DNA from: Acidimicrobiales bacterium | Lineage (GTDB): Bacteria > Actinomycetota > Acidimicrobiia > Acidimicrobiales > JACCXE01 | Direction of reading: 5' to 3' | DNA length: 55,984 bases | NCBI GenBank assembly: GCA_035546775.1 | Contig: DASZWD010000072.1 | Coordinates: forward strand, 185,021-241,004 | Shown here: positions 16,508 to 25,894 of the stretch, piece after piece | Position numbering within the stretch: position 1 is the stretch's first letter | How the letters are laid out: every line of letters starts with the position of its first letter | Program-made: the position numbers and the translations under genes | Notes under the pieces: generated by a model | The model's database searches: none | Told to the model about the DNA's origin: nothing | The model's input: only the letters and a program-made list of their open reading frames with translations

Positions 16508-17608
16508 CTAGCCGTCGAGCACCACGAGGTCGTCGCGATGGACGACTTCGGGATCGTCGCCCGCCGCGAGTGCGTCGGTGCGCTGGCCCTTCGCCGCGCT
16601 GACCCAGGCCGCATCGTGGGCGGCGATGCCCTTGGCGAACACCACACCGTCGGGTCCGCAGATCTCGACGCCGTCGCCCTCGGAGAACGACCCCCGCACA
16701 TCGGTGACGCCCGCCGGTAGGAGCGACGTGCCGCGCTCGACCAGGGCGCGCCGCGCCCCGGCGTCGACGGTGATGGCGCCGTGGGCCCCGAGGGCGAAGC
16801 CGATCCACAGCTTGCGGGCGGAGAGTTTCTTGCCCGCGGAGGCCCGCACGACGGTGCCGATGCCGCTGTCGCCCCGCAGCGCGGCGTGCAGCACGTCGGG
16901 ACGCGCCGCCGCCGCGATCACCGTCGGCACCCCGCTGCGCGACGCGATGCGCGCCGCGGCCAGCTTCGACGCCATGCCGCCGCTGCCCCGCTCGGTGCCG
17001 GCGCCGCCGGCGGCGGCTTCGATGGCGGCGTCGACGGCGACGATGTCTTCGATCAAGGTGGCATCGGCGTCGAGGCGCGGGTCGGCGGTGAACACCCCCT
17101 CGGTGTCGGTGAGCAGCACGAGCAGGTCGGCGTCGACCAGGTGGGCCACGAGCGCGGCGAGCCGGTCGTTGTCGCCGAAGCGGATCTCGTCATCGGCGAT
17201 GGCGTCGTTCTCGTTGACGACGGGGATCACGCCGAGTTCGAGCAGCCGCGTGAGCGTCTGGCGAGCGTGCAGGTACTGCTGGCGATGGGCGAAGTCGAGC
17301 GGCGCCAGCAGCACCTGGCCGACGACGAGGCCGTGGGCCGAGAAGGCGTCGTCGTAGACGCGCATCAGGCGGCTCTGGCCGACGGCGGCGACGGCTTGCA
17401 GCGTCGGCATGTCGGTGGGTCGTGGCTCGTGGAGGCCCAGGCGCGGCAAGCCGGCGGCGATGGCACCACTGGTGACCACCACGACGCGGTGGCCCTCGGC
17501 GCGCAGCCCGGCGACTTCGCCGACGAGCTTTTCGATCGCCTCGGCCGTGACCACGCCGCGCGCGTCGGTGACGCTGCTCGTCCCGATCTTGGCCACGACG
17601 GTCGACAC
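16508..17608 (-). CDS. proB: Glutamate 5-kinase ProB
   Basis: 366 residues from a GTG at 17608. It phosphorylates glutamate to gamma-glutamyl phosphate, the first step of proline synthesis, usually feedback inhibited by proline. The amino acid kinase domain shows VVAKIGTSSVTD, VVVVTSGAIAAG, NENDAIADDEIRFGDNDRLAALVA and the GSGGMASKLAAA loop; the last 90 residues form a PUA domain (KLWIGFALGAHGAITVDAGA, GVTDVRGSFSEGDGVEI). The GTG is 2 bases beyond the obgE stop, so it belongs to the obgE operon. Open frame upstream is shadow of obgE. Confidence 0.95.
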   Translation of the reverse strand: MSTVVAKIGTSSVTDARGVVTAEAIEKLVGEVAGLRAEGHRVVVVTSGAIAAGLPRLGLHEPRPTDMPTLQAVAAVGQSRLMRVYDDAFSAHGLVVGQVLLAPLDFAHRQQYLHARQTLTRLLELGVIPVVNENDAIADDEIRFGDNDRLAALVAHLVDADLLVLLTDTEGVFTADPRLDADATLIEDIVAVDAAIEAAAGGAGTERGSGGMASKLAAARIASRSGVPTVIAAAARPDVLHAALRGDSGIGTVVRASAGKKLSARKLWIGFALGAHGAITVDAGARRALVERGTSLLPAGVTDVRGSFSEGDGVEICGPDGVVFAKGIAAHDAAWVSAAKGQRTDALAAGDDPEVVHRDDLVVLDG

Positions 17609-17610
17609 GG

Positions 17611-18840
17611 CTAATCCGCCTCGTATTCGAACACGAACCCGCCGATCCGTACGAGATCCCCGGGCCGCACACCGGCGCGGGCCAACGCGCGGTCGACGCC
17701 GAGCCGTTTGAGTCGTTGCTGCGCGTACTGGAGGGCACCGAGGTCCGTGAGGTCGCTGAGGGCGACGGCGCGCTCCGCGGCGCGGCCGACCACGACCCAG
17801 TCGTTGCCGTCGCGTTCGATGCGGAAGCCGTCGGGCTCGGGGCGGTGGATCACGAAGATCTCGCCTGTCGGTTCGGTGTTGCGGGCGGCGTCGACGAGGT
17901 CCATCAGCTGACCGAGCAACGGCCGGATGCCCTCGCCGGTAGCGGCGGAGATGCGCTCGCCGTCCCACTCGAGGGCGGCGGCGTCAGCTTTCGTGCCCAC
18001 GACGACGCGGGGCCGATCGAGCAATTCGGGTTCGTAGTCGCCCAGCTCGCGCAACAGCGCGTCGACCTGGTACTGCGGGTCGCGCCCCTCGGCCGAGGCG
18101 AGATCGACGAGGATCAGCAGCACGCGGGCGCGCTCGATGTGGCGCAAGAACTCGTGGCCGAGGCCCTTGCCGGTGCTGGCGCCCTCGATCAATCCGGGGA
18201 TGTCGGCGATGACCATCTCGCGGTCGTCGAGGCGGACCACCCCGAGATGCGGCTCGAGCGTCGTGAACGGGTAGTCGGCGATCTTCGGCTTGGCCGCGCT
18301 GACCGCCGAGATGAACGTCGACTTGCCCGCGTTCGGAAACCCGACGAGCGCCACGTCGGCCATGAGCTTGAGTTCGAGGTCGAGCCAGCGCTCCTCGCCC
18401 ATCTCGCCCTGCTCGGCGAAGGCGGGCGCCCGGCGCTTGTTGCTCAGGAAGCGGGCGTTGCCGCGGCCGCCCTGGCCGCCTTTGGCCGCGAGGTAGCGCA
18501 TGCCTTCGGTGTGCAGGTCGGCGAGGATCTCGCCGTCGGTGTCCTTGACGACCGTGCCGATGGGCACCGGGGCGACGTTTGGCTCGCCCCGTTTGCCATG
18601 CTTCTGCTTGCCCTGCCCGTGCACGCCGTTCTCGCCGGCCCGGTGGGGATGGTCGCGAAACGACAGCAGCGACACCGTGTTGTGGTCGGCGACGAGCCAC
18701 ACGTCGCCCCCGTCTCCCCCGTCGCCTCCGTCGGGCCCGCCCCGGGGGACGTGCGCCTCACGACGAAACGACACCGAACCCGCGCCGCCGTTGCCCGCCT
18801 TGGCGTGCAGCTGCGCGGTGTCGACGAAGGAACTGCTCAG
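17611..18840 (-). CDS. obgE: GTPase ObgE/CgtA, probable CTG start
   Basis: Ribosome-associated GTPase needed for large-subunit maturation. G1 reads GFPNAGKST, then [21 protein letters not shown] and GTKAD; a C-terminal OCT domain follows ([19 protein letters not shown]). Homology continues upstream of the first ATG/GTG (18774): the next 22 codons read [18 protein letters not shown] and GS, which is the expected start of the glycine-rich Obg fold. The only start-like codon at the right place is CTG at 18840, overlapping the rpmA stop as CTGA. From there the protein is 409 residues. Starting at 18774 would cut the Obg fold. Confidence 0.93.
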   Translation of the reverse strand: MSSSFVDTAQLHAKAGNGGAGSVSFRREAHVPRGGPDGGDGGDGGDVWLVADHNTVSLLSFRDHPHRAGENGVHGQGKQKHGKRGEPNVAPVPIGTVVKDTDGEILADLHTEGMRYLAAKGGQGGRGNARFLSNKRRAPAFAEQGEMGEERWLDLELKLMADVALVGFPNAGKSTFISAVSAAKPKIADYPFTTLEPHLGVVRLDDREMVIADIPGLIEGASTGKGLGHEFLRHIERARVLLILVDLASAEGRDPQYQVDALLRELGDYEPELLDRPRVVVGTKADAAALEWDGERISAATGEGIRPLLGQLMDLVDAARNTEPTGEIFVIHRPEPDGFRIERDGNDWVVVGRAAERAVALSDLTDLGALQYAQQRLKRLGVDRALARAGVRPGDLVRIGGFVFEYEAD

Positions 18841-19082
18841 AGGACGTTGACGATTTTGCGGCCGCGGCGCTCGCCGAACTTGACCGCACCATCGGTGAGG
18901 GCGAACAGCGTGTCGTCGCCGCCCTTGCCGACGTTCTCACCGGGGTGAATGCGCGTGCCGCGCTGGCGCACGATGATGGCGCCGGCCTTCACGACGCCGC
19001 CGTCGAACACCTTCACGCCGAGGCGCTGTGCGTTGGAATCGCGGCCGTTACGAGTGGAGCCGCCGCCCTTGGTCTTCGACAT
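18837..19082 (-). CDS. rpmA: 50S ribosomal protein L27
   Basis: 81 residues. The opening [20 protein letters not shown] and the [19 protein letters not shown] core match bacterial L27, which reaches into the peptidyl transferase centre. It sits in the conserved rplU-rpmA-obgE order, 5 bases downstream of rplU, and ends in an overlap with obgE. Confidence 0.98.
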   Translation of the reverse strand: MSKTKGGGSTRNGRDSNAQRLGVKVFDGGVVKAGAIIVRQRGTRIHPGENVGKGGDDTLFALTDGAVKFGERRGRKIVNVL

Positions 19083-19087
19083 GTCAG

Positions 19088-19387
19088 TTAACCCTTCGTG
19101 ATCCCGGTGATCTCGATGGTCGAGAAGCTCTGCCGGTGGCCCCAGCGCTTCCGCTGGTTCGTCTTGTTCTTGTAGGTGAAGCCCCGGATCTTCTTGCCGC
19201 GCCCCTCGCCCACGATGTTGGCGGTCACCGACGCGACGGAGGCTGCCGGGCCCGCCAGCACGGTGTCGCCGTCGACGACCATGAGCGGGACAAACGTCGC
19301 GGACTCGCCGGTGAGCTTCTCGACGTCGAGACGATCACCTTCGGTCACCTTGTACTGCTTGCCGCCGGTCCGGATGACTGCATACAT
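19088..19387 (-). CDS. rplU: 50S ribosomal protein L21
   Basis: 99 residues with the L21 opening [20 protein letters not shown] and the C-terminal [22 protein letters not shown] segment, which binds 23S rRNA domain V. It is the first ribosomal gene of the rplU-rpmA-obgE-proB run, 20 bases downstream of the RNase E/G gene. Confidence 0.98.
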   Translation of the reverse strand: MYAVIRTGGKQYKVTEGDRLDVEKLTGESATFVPLMVVDGDTVLAGPAASVASVTANIVGEGRGKKIRGFTYKNKTNQRKRWGHRQSFSTIEITGITKG

Positions 19388-19407
19388 AGGGTCGGAGATT
19401 GTAGCCG

Positions 19408-21228
19408 CTAGTAGAGATCTGTCTCAATTACGAGGCCGCGGCCTTCGCACATGGGGCAGGTGTGGGACATCGATTCGACCAGGCCCTCGCCGATCCGCTT
19501 GCGCGTCATCTCGACGAGACCGAGCTCGGAGATCTCGAAGGCCTGCGTGCGGGTCTTGTCCCGGGCCAGCGCCGCCCGGAACGCCCGGATCACGTCGTCG
19601 CGGTTGGCCTTGATCTCCATGTCGATGAAGTCGATGACGATGATGCCGCCGATGTCGCGTAGCCGCAGCTGGCGGGCGATCTCCTCGGCCGCCTCCAGGT
19701 TGTTGCGGTAGACGGTCTCCTCGAGCGACGACGAACCGACGTTGCGGCCGGTGTTGACGTCGATGACGGTGAGCGCCTCGGTCCGTTCGATGATGAGCGA
19801 CCCACCCGAGGGCAACCACACCTTGCGGTCGAGCGCCTTGTGCAGCTGCTCGTGGATGTGGAAGCGCTCGAAGATTGGCAACCCGCCGTTGTCGGCCTCG
19901 GACGGGTCGTAGAACTCGACGCGGTCGGCGAGACCGGGGCTGATGTCGTGCACGTAGTCCCGCACCTGCTGGTAGAGGTCGCGGTTGTCGATCACGATGC
20001 TGCGGTAAGAGGCGTTGAACTCCTCGCGGATGATGCGCAGGGCGGCGAAGGGCTCCCGGTAGAGCAACGCCGGCGCCTTGGTGCGCCGCTGCTGGTCCTC
20101 GATCTTGGCCCACTGCTCGCTCAGCAGGCGGACGTCGGCGACCAGTTCGTCGGCGTTCACTCCCGCCGCCGCAGTGCGCACGATGAGGCCGTGCCGCTCC
20201 GGCTTGATGTCGTCGAGGATGCGCCGGAGGCGCTTGCGCTCGTCGTCGGGCAGTCGCTTCGAGATGCCATAGGTGTCGCTGTTGGGGACGAGCACTACGA
20301 ACCGACCGGGCAGCGACACCTCCTGCGTCAGGCGGGCACCCTTGCTGCCGATCGGATTCTTCGTCACCTGGCAGGTGACGACCTGGCCCGGGCGCAGCAG
20401 GTTCTCGATGCGCACTGATTCACGGGCCGTGGCGGTGTCGAGGTCGCCACGGTCGAACTGGACGTCGCCGCGGTAGAGGACCGCGTTTTTCGGGGTGCCG
20501 ATGTCGACGAAGGCGGCCTCCATTCCGGGCAGCACGTTCTGGACCCTGCCGAGGTAGATGTTGCCGTCGATCTGGGTGGCGTCGTCGGCCGGGCGGGAGA
20601 CGTAGTGCTCGATCAGCGCTCGACCTTCGAGCACGGCGATCTGGGTGACCTCGTCGCGCACGTGCACGCACATCATGTAGCGGCCCACGGCCTTGCCGCC
20701 GCGCATCTTGCCGACGCGCATGTCCTCGACCGACACCGCGTCGTCCTCGCGCCGATCACGCTCGCGGCCCCGACCCCGTCCGCCGCGGCTGCGCGCCCGC
20801 GCCGGGCGCTCGGCTCGCTCGGCGCGTGCGTCTCTTTGGTCCGTTACGGCCTCTGTGGGGCCGCTGGTGCCCAAAGAGCTGGCGTCGGCGGTGTCGGCCG
20901 TGGCGTCGGCGGTGGGCGCCTCGGATCGGCGCTGCTGGCCGGCACGACGGCGCCGGCGACGGGCCGCCCCCGAGGTGGTCGAGCGCTGGCCCTCCGTGCG
21001 GGGCTCGCGCGGCTCGCGCGGTTCACGCGGTGTGGACGCGGCCGCCGGCGGCGCCGGTCGGGTGTCGCCGATCTTCGGACGGGGAACGCCTTCGTAGGGC
21101 GGGTCGGGCAGATCGTCGGGCTGGCGGTCGACGGCGTCGACCGCGGGGGCAGTAGCTCCCGCTACGCGGTTCGGGCGGCGACGGCGTCGCCGGGGGGTTG
21201 GTGTGTAGTCAGGGGAAGAGTCGGACAT
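19408..21228 (-). CDS. rng: Ribonuclease E/G family endoribonuclease
   Basis: 606 residues. The first 130 are Arg/Pro/Ala-rich and disordered, as in actinobacterial RNase E. An S1 domain follows (IYLGRVQNVLPGMEAAFVDIG). The catalytic domain shows VIDVNTGRN near residue 489 and IIVIDFIDME near 529, which supply the metal-binding aspartates, then the zinc-link CPMCEGRG near 589. It processes rRNA and tRNA precursors and turns over mRNA. The start at 21228 overlaps the end of the previous gene by 67 bases; a later start inside the disordered region is possible and would not affect the domains. The name rng versus rne is not decidable from the sequence. Confidence 0.93.
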   Translation of the reverse strand: MSDSSPDYTPTPRRRRRRPNRVAGATAPAVDAVDRQPDDLPDPPYEGVPRPKIGDTRPAPPAAASTPREPREPREPRTEGQRSTTSGAARRRRRRAGQQRRSEAPTADATADTADASSLGTSGPTEAVTDQRDARAERAERPARARSRGGRGRGRERDRREDDAVSVEDMRVGKMRGGKAVGRYMMCVHVRDEVTQIAVLEGRALIEHYVSRPADDATQIDGNIYLGRVQNVLPGMEAAFVDIGTPKNAVLYRGDVQFDRGDLDTATARESVRIENLLRPGQVVTCQVTKNPIGSKGARLTQEVSLPGRFVVLVPNSDTYGISKRLPDDERKRLRRILDDIKPERHGLIVRTAAAGVNADELVADVRLLSEQWAKIEDQQRRTKAPALLYREPFAALRIIREEFNASYRSIVIDNRDLYQQVRDYVHDISPGLADRVEFYDPSEADNGGLPIFERFHIHEQLHKALDRKVWLPSGGSLIIERTEALTVIDVNTGRNVGSSSLEETVYRNNLEAAEEIARQLRLRDIGGIIVIDFIDMEIKANRDDVIRAFRAALARDKTRTQAFEISELGLVEMTRKRIGEGLVESMSHTCPMCEGRGLVIETDLY

Positions 21229-21920
21229 GGGGTACTCGTTTCATCGAGCAACAGTGGCTCGGTACGCGTCCCTTCAGAGGGCGCAATCCATTGGTGGGTG
21301 CGACGCACGTCGAGGCGCGTCGCCGGCAGTTCCAGTGCATGACCGATGTCAGCGGGACGGATGCCGCGCGGGTAGGTCGATAGTTCCACCGCGAGAATCG
21401 GGGTCCCGTCGGGTCGGGCCTCGGCGCTCAGCGCGGCGATGTTCGGGCGGACGTCATCGCTGACCATCTGCCCCTTGCGTTCGCGGGTGACGACTAGTTC
21501 GTGTGCGGCCAGCAACCGGTCCGCCGCCTCCGGGAACCAGCCATGAGGCATGGGGTCACCGAACACGCCGATCTCCCACCGGCAGGCGACCACGCCCTCT
21601 TGCAGCGACATCGCCCCTTGGGGAATGGGCGCGGTCGCAGTGACGTCGATACCAACCGGCAGCCCCGCGGACAGCGCCGGCCCGACCGTTGCCGCATCGA
21701 CTTCGTTCGCACCGAAGTCGATGTCGAGGTACTCCGCCGACGATTCGGCGCCGGTCGGCAGCGCCAGTCCGAAGGCGATGCGAGGGCGCGGTGAGAAGCC
21801 CTCGCTGTAGGCGACGGGCAGCTTCGCCCGCCGCACGGCGCGCTCGACACAGCGCGCAATATCCCGGTGGCTGATCCAGCGCACCTTGCCCAGCTTGGTG
21901 TAACGGATGCGGAGCTTCAT
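21162..21920 (-). CDS. DUF2344 / TIGR03936-type radical SAM-associated protein
   Basis: 252 residues from the ATG at 21920, which overlaps the radical-SAM stop as ATGA. The opening MKLRIRYTKLGKVRWISHRD and the YSEGFSPRPRIAFGLALPTGAESSAEYLDI stretch are diagnostic of this family, which is encoded next to, or fused with, the TIGR03960 radical SAM protein. Its role is unproven; placement ahead of an RNase E/G gene suggests RNA modification or processing, which is inference. Confidence 0.9.
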   Translation of the reverse strand: MKLRIRYTKLGKVRWISHRDIARCVERAVRRAKLPVAYSEGFSPRPRIAFGLALPTGAESSAEYLDIDFGANEVDAATVGPALSAGLPVGIDVTATAPIPQGAMSLQEGVVACRWEIGVFGDPMPHGWFPEAADRLLAAHELVVTRERKGQMVSDDVRPNIAALSAEARPDGTPILAVELSTYPRGIRPADIGHALELPATRLDVRRTHQWIAPSEGTRTEPLLLDETSTPCPTLPLTTHQPPGDAVAARTA

Positions 21921-23863
21921 GCCCCACCCCCGCGCGTTGCGAGCAGCTGCACAGGAATCTCGCCGCCTGCCGTCAGATCCTGCCCGGTGCCCTGCGAGCC
22001 GCCCGCCGGCGGCACGTTCGATGCGACGACGTGTTCGATGCCGAACTCCGTGCAGGCGCCGCAGTCGTAACACGGCGTCCACCGGCAGTCGGGCAGGCCG
22101 TGTTCGGCGAGCGCGTCCTGCCAGTCGTCCCACAAGAAATCCTCGTGCAATCCCGCCCCGATGTGGCTCCACGGCAGGATTTCGTCGCGCCCGCGGTGCC
22201 GGTACACGAAATCCTCCACCGCCAACCCGTGCTTGGCCATGGCGTCGAGCCAGCGGTCGACCGAGAAGCACTCGGACCACTCCTGGAACACCCCGCCGTT
22301 GCGCCACACCTCTTCGATCACCGCGCCCATCCGGCGATCGCCGCGCGACGCGATGCCTTCGGCGAGCGACGCCTTGGGGTCGTGCCACTTCAGTTGCGCG
22401 CCCTTGATCGTCTTGAACGCGTCCTTGAGCAGCCATACGCGGCGCTGGAGTTCGTCCACGGGCACCTGGCCGAACCACTGGAACGGCGTCTGCGGCTTCG
22501 GTACGAATCCCCCGACCGACGCCACGACGTTGGCCGCCTTCGTGTGCCGGCGACCGATCGCCGCGCAGTTGCGGGCCAACTCGGCGATGCCGAGCACGTC
22601 GTCGTCGGTTTCGGTCGGCAACCCGATGAGGAAGTACAGCTTCACCCGCCGCCAGCCCTGCGAGAACGCCGCTTCGACCGACGCGTACAAGTCCTCTTCG
22701 GTGATGAGCTTGTTGATGACCTGGCGCATGCGCCACGTGCCCGCTTCGGGGGCGAAGGTGAGGCCGGTGCGGCGCGCCTTTTGGATCTCGGCGGCGATGC
22801 CGACGGTGAAGGCGTCGACCCGCAACGACGGCAGCGACACACTCACCTGGCCGCCGCACTCGGGGTCGTTGACGATGCCCCCGACGACTTCCTTGATGCC
22901 GGAATAGTCCGCGCTCGACAGCGACGTGAGCGACACCTCGTCGTAGCCGGTGCGCTTGAGACCTTCGGTCACCATCGTGCGCACCTGATCGGCAGGGCGC
23001 TCGCGCACCGGCCGCGTGATCATCCCGGCCTGGCAGAAGCGACACCCCCGCGTGCAGCCGCGGAAGACCTCGACGTTGAGACGATCGTGCACGACCTCGG
23101 TCAGCGGCACGAGTTGGTGCTTGGGATACGGCCACGCGCCGAGGTCGGCGATGGTGCGCTTGTCGACTCGGCTCGGCACGTCGGCGAACCGGGGGGCCAC
23201 CGTGGCGATGCGCGGCCCGTCGTACACGACGTCGTAGAGCGAGGGCACGTACACGCCCGGCACCGTGGCCAGCGCCCGCAGGCGCTCGGCGCGCCGCTGG
23301 CCGCGGGTGGCGCGGATCGACTCGGTGATCTCGCGCACGACTTCCTCGCCGTCGCCGATCACGAAAAAGTCGACGAAGTCCGCAAGCGGCTCAGGGTTGA
23401 ACGTGCAGTGACCACCGGCACATACGAAGAAGTCGTCGTCGGACCGGTCCGCCGCCTGGATCGGGACGCCGGCGAGGTCGATGCAGTTGAGGACGTTGGT
23501 GTAGACGAGCTCCGCCGACAGGTTGAACGCCAGCACGTCGAAGTCGGACGCGGCGCGGTGGGTCTCGAGCGAGAACAGCGGCACGCCGTGGGCCCGCATC
23601 TGCGCTTCCATGTCGCTCCAGGGCGCGTACGAGCGCTCGGCGGCCGTATCCGGCGCCTCGTTGAGCAACTCGTAGAGGATCTGGAGACCTTGGTTGGGAA
23701 GCCCGACTTCGTAGGTGTCGGGGTAGACGAGCAACCACGAAACGGTCTCGGGGCCGTATGACGGGGAAATCGCCCCGTCTTCGCACCCGATGTACCGCGC
23801 CGGCTTCTGCACCATGGCCAGCAGCGCCTCAACCCTGTTCCACAGGGTGGCTTCCTGCGTCAT
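21917..23863 (-). CDS. B12-binding-type radical SAM protein (TIGR03960)
   Basis: 648 residues. The N-terminal domain looks cobalamin-binding-like (SWLLVYPDTYEVGLPNQGLQIL, FDVLAFNLSAELVYTN). The radical SAM domain has the cluster motif C-x3-C-x2-C in RGCTRGCRFCQAGMITRP. A cysteine-rich tail (CYDCGACTEFGI) may hold a second cluster. It is coupled to the DUF2344 gene and is typically encoded beside RNase E/G. The reaction is unknown. Confidence 0.92.
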   Translation of the reverse strand: MTQEATLWNRVEALLAMVQKPARYIGCEDGAISPSYGPETVSWLLVYPDTYEVGLPNQGLQILYELLNEAPDTAAERSYAPWSDMEAQMRAHGVPLFSLETHRAASDFDVLAFNLSAELVYTNVLNCIDLAGVPIQAADRSDDDFFVCAGGHCTFNPEPLADFVDFFVIGDGEEVVREITESIRATRGQRRAERLRALATVPGVYVPSLYDVVYDGPRIATVAPRFADVPSRVDKRTIADLGAWPYPKHQLVPLTEVVHDRLNVEVFRGCTRGCRFCQAGMITRPVRERPADQVRTMVTEGLKRTGYDEVSLTSLSSADYSGIKEVVGGIVNDPECGGQVSVSLPSLRVDAFTVGIAAEIQKARRTGLTFAPEAGTWRMRQVINKLITEEDLYASVEAAFSQGWRRVKLYFLIGLPTETDDDVLGIAELARNCAAIGRRHTKAANVVASVGGFVPKPQTPFQWFGQVPVDELQRRVWLLKDAFKTIKGAQLKWHDPKASLAEGIASRGDRRMGAVIEEVWRNGGVFQEWSECFSVDRWLDAMAKHGLAVEDFVYRHRGRDEILPWSHIGAGLHEDFLWDDWQDALAEHGLPDCRWTPCYDCGACTEFGIEHVVASNVPPAGGSQGTGQDLTAGGEIPVQLLATRGGGA

Positions 23864-23889
23864 GACGGCCTGAGTTTACAAGGGCCCGC

Positions 23890-24726
23890 TCAGGTAATCG
23901 TTACCCCTTGGAACATGCCCTTGAGGAAATGCGGCTGGCCGTCGGCCGGATCCGGAATCGGGCAGTAGAAGACGTAGGTGCCCTTCGACAGATTGGCGGT
24001 GAACGCCGTGGTCGCCCCCGGGCCGGCGGCGGGTCCGCCCATGAATGAAATCGGCGGCGGGCCCTGGTGCGTCTTGAGCCACTGGAGGGCGTCGTCGGCC
24101 GTCTTGCCGTCGGCCACCTTGGCGAAGCCGAGCACGTGGTCCTGGGCGCCGGTGTTGTGGAACCGGATTGTGGTGGACCCCGCCTTCAGGGCCGGCAGGT
24201 CGAACTGGAACTCCTTGCCGCCGGCGTTCACGCCGTCGGGCAGGGGCAGCGACGTCGTCGAGTTCCCGGTGACGTTGAAGCCGCTGAGCATGCCCTTGGC
24301 GAAGTGCGGCACTCCGTCTGGGCTCTGCACGTAGCAAATGAAGGCATAGGAGCCCGCCGGGAGCGCCTGGGTGACCGACGCGGAGCCGCCGGGGTCGACT
24401 GCGGTGAGACCACCGGCGACGGCGAAGGGGGCGGGGCCCGACGGTGCCTTCTGAGCGAGGAAGCCCTTCACGTCGTCGACCGTCTTACCGTCGCTCAGCT
24501 TGATGATCGCCGCCTCGTGCGGTTCGGTTCCCTCGTTCTTGAGCGTGATCTTGGCGAGGTTGTCGACGCTCACGGTTGGTGGCGCGTCGGCGAACTGGTA
24601 GTCCTTCGCCGTCAGGTTGATGTCGGTCGGCTTGGGCAACGAGCTGTCGAGCGACGGGTTGTCATTCTTGCCGCAGGCACCGAAGAGCACGGCGACGAGG
24701 GCAACCGCGATTGCGATCTTCCGCAT
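23890..24726 (-). CDS. Double cupredoxin-like lipoprotein
   Basis: 278 residues from the ATG at 24726. A lipobox LFGAC places the lipidated Cys at residue 18, so it is anchored outside the membrane. The rest is two repeats of about 115 residues. Each has the same potential type-1 copper ligands: H70, C131, H141, M146 in the first and H197, C255, H266, M271 in the second, the last two in PHFAKGM and PHFLKGM. Each also has a matching DGKT-DD helix. This suggests a two-copper electron carrier. It lies 10 bases upstream of rodA, with no obvious connection to cell shape. Partner unknown. Confidence 0.78.
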   Translation of the reverse strand: MRKIAIAVALVAVLFGACGKNDNPSLDSSLPKPTDINLTAKDYQFADAPPTVSVDNLAKITLKNEGTEPHEAAIIKLSDGKTVDDVKGFLAQKAPSGPAPFAVAGGLTAVDPGGSASVTQALPAGSYAFICYVQSPDGVPHFAKGMLSGFNVTGNSTTSLPLPDGVNAGGKEFQFDLPALKAGSTTIRFHNTGAQDHVLGFAKVADGKTADDALQWLKTHQGPPPISFMGGPAAGPGATTAFTANLSKGTYVFYCPIPDPADGQPHFLKGMFQGVTIT

Positions 24727-24736
24727 GCGTTGGACC

Positions 24737-25894
24737 CTAGCTAAACCGGCGCATGCCGACGTTGAGCACCAGGCCGACGCCGGCGAAGGCTGCCAAGGTC
24801 GACGAGCCGCCATAACTGATGAAGGGAAGCGGGATGCCGGTGATCGGCATGATCCCCATCGTCATGCCGATGTTCTCGAAAATCTGGAACACGAACATGC
24901 ACAGCACCCCCACGCAGACGAGCGTGCCGAACAGGTCCCGCGACGTCGCCGCGGCGCGCCACATGCGCCAAGTAATGAACCCGAACAACAAGATCAGCGC
25001 ACTCGACCCGACGAGGCCGAGTTCCTCGCCCACCACGGTGAAGACGAAGTCGGTCGACTGCTCCGGGACGTAGCGCAGGTTCGTCTGCGTGCCCTTGAAC
25101 AGCCCCTTGCCCGTCAGGCCGCCTGAACCGATGGCGATCTTGGACTGGTTGAGGTTGTACTTCGCCGGACTCACGCTGTAGGCGACGCGCTGACTCGAGC
25201 TCTGCTGGTCCAAGAAGGCGCCGAAGCGGTCGAGCTGGTACTGCTTCAGCACACCCAGTTGGAGCACGAGCACGAAGGCGGTGACGCCGAGGGCGGCGAG
25301 GATCGCGAGGTGGCGCGGCTTGGCACCCGCCACGGCGAGGATCCCGAGCAGCACGGCGATGAAGACGAGTGCGGTACCGAGGTCGGGCTGGAGGTAGATG
25401 AGGCCGATGGGGACGGCCGACAGCAGCAAAAGGCCGGTGATGTGGCCGCCCGTGAGGCGGCCGCGGAACGACGCGCAGAACGCGGCGATGCACACGACCA
25501 TCACGATCTTGGCCCACTCCGACGGCTGGAACTGGTAGGGCCCGAAGTCGAAGCGCGCCTGGGTGCCGAGTTGTTGCGAACCGAGCGGTGTCTTGACGAG
25601 CAATAGCAACGCCACCGTGCCGCCGAACAAGTACGGCGCCATCGCCCGCAGGTTGCGGTAGTCGACAAAGGTCATGATGATCATCACGACGATGCCGCCG
25701 AGCACGAACGTCGCCTGCTTGTTCACCGTGCTGTTCTGCGGCAGACCGAGCGCTGCGAGTTCGTGACGTGTGGCGGAGAACACCGCCACGAGGCCGAGGG
25801 TGGCCGCGGCCACGCAGGCGATGATCAGCGCATGGTCGGCGTGCCGCCACGACCGCAGCATCGAGAAGCGTTCTTGGGGTCGAGCCGACAGCAC
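24737..25894 (-). CDS. rodA: Rod-shape peptidoglycan glycosyltransferase RodA
   Basis: 385 residues from a GTG sharing one base with the PBP2 stop (TAGTG). About ten hydrophobic helices of the SEDS family are visible, with the hallmark DLGTALVFIAVLLGIL, the QSKIAIGSGGLTGKGLFKGTQ loop, the DFVFTVVGEELG loop and the C-terminal GIPLPFISYGGSSTLA. RodA polymerises lipid II during side-wall growth together with PBP2, encoded just upstream. Placement within the mre cluster separates it from FtsW. Confidence 0.94.
   Translation of the reverse strand: MLSARPQERFSMLRSWRHADHALIIACVAAATLGLVAVFSATRHELAALGLPQNSTVNKQATFVLGGIVVMIIMTFVDYRNLRAMAPYLFGGTVALLLLVKTPLGSQQLGTQARFDFGPYQFQPSEWAKIVMVVCIAAFCASFRGRLTGGHITGLLLLSAVPIGLIYLQPDLGTALVFIAVLLGILAVAGAKPRHLAILAALGVTAFVLVLQLGVLKQYQLDRFGAFLDQQSSSQRVAYSVSPAKYNLNQSKIAIGSGGLTGKGLFKGTQTNLRYVPEQSTDFVFTVVGEELGLVGSSALILLFGFITWRMWRAAATSRDLFGTLVCVGVLCMFVFQIFENIGMTMGIMPITGIPLPFISYGGSSTLAAFAGVGLVLNVGMRRFS

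Noticed and set aside
22031-23761. 576-codon plus-strand frame opposite the radical SAM gene
   Set aside because: Antisense shadow; the opposite strand has an intact radical SAM protein with cluster motif.
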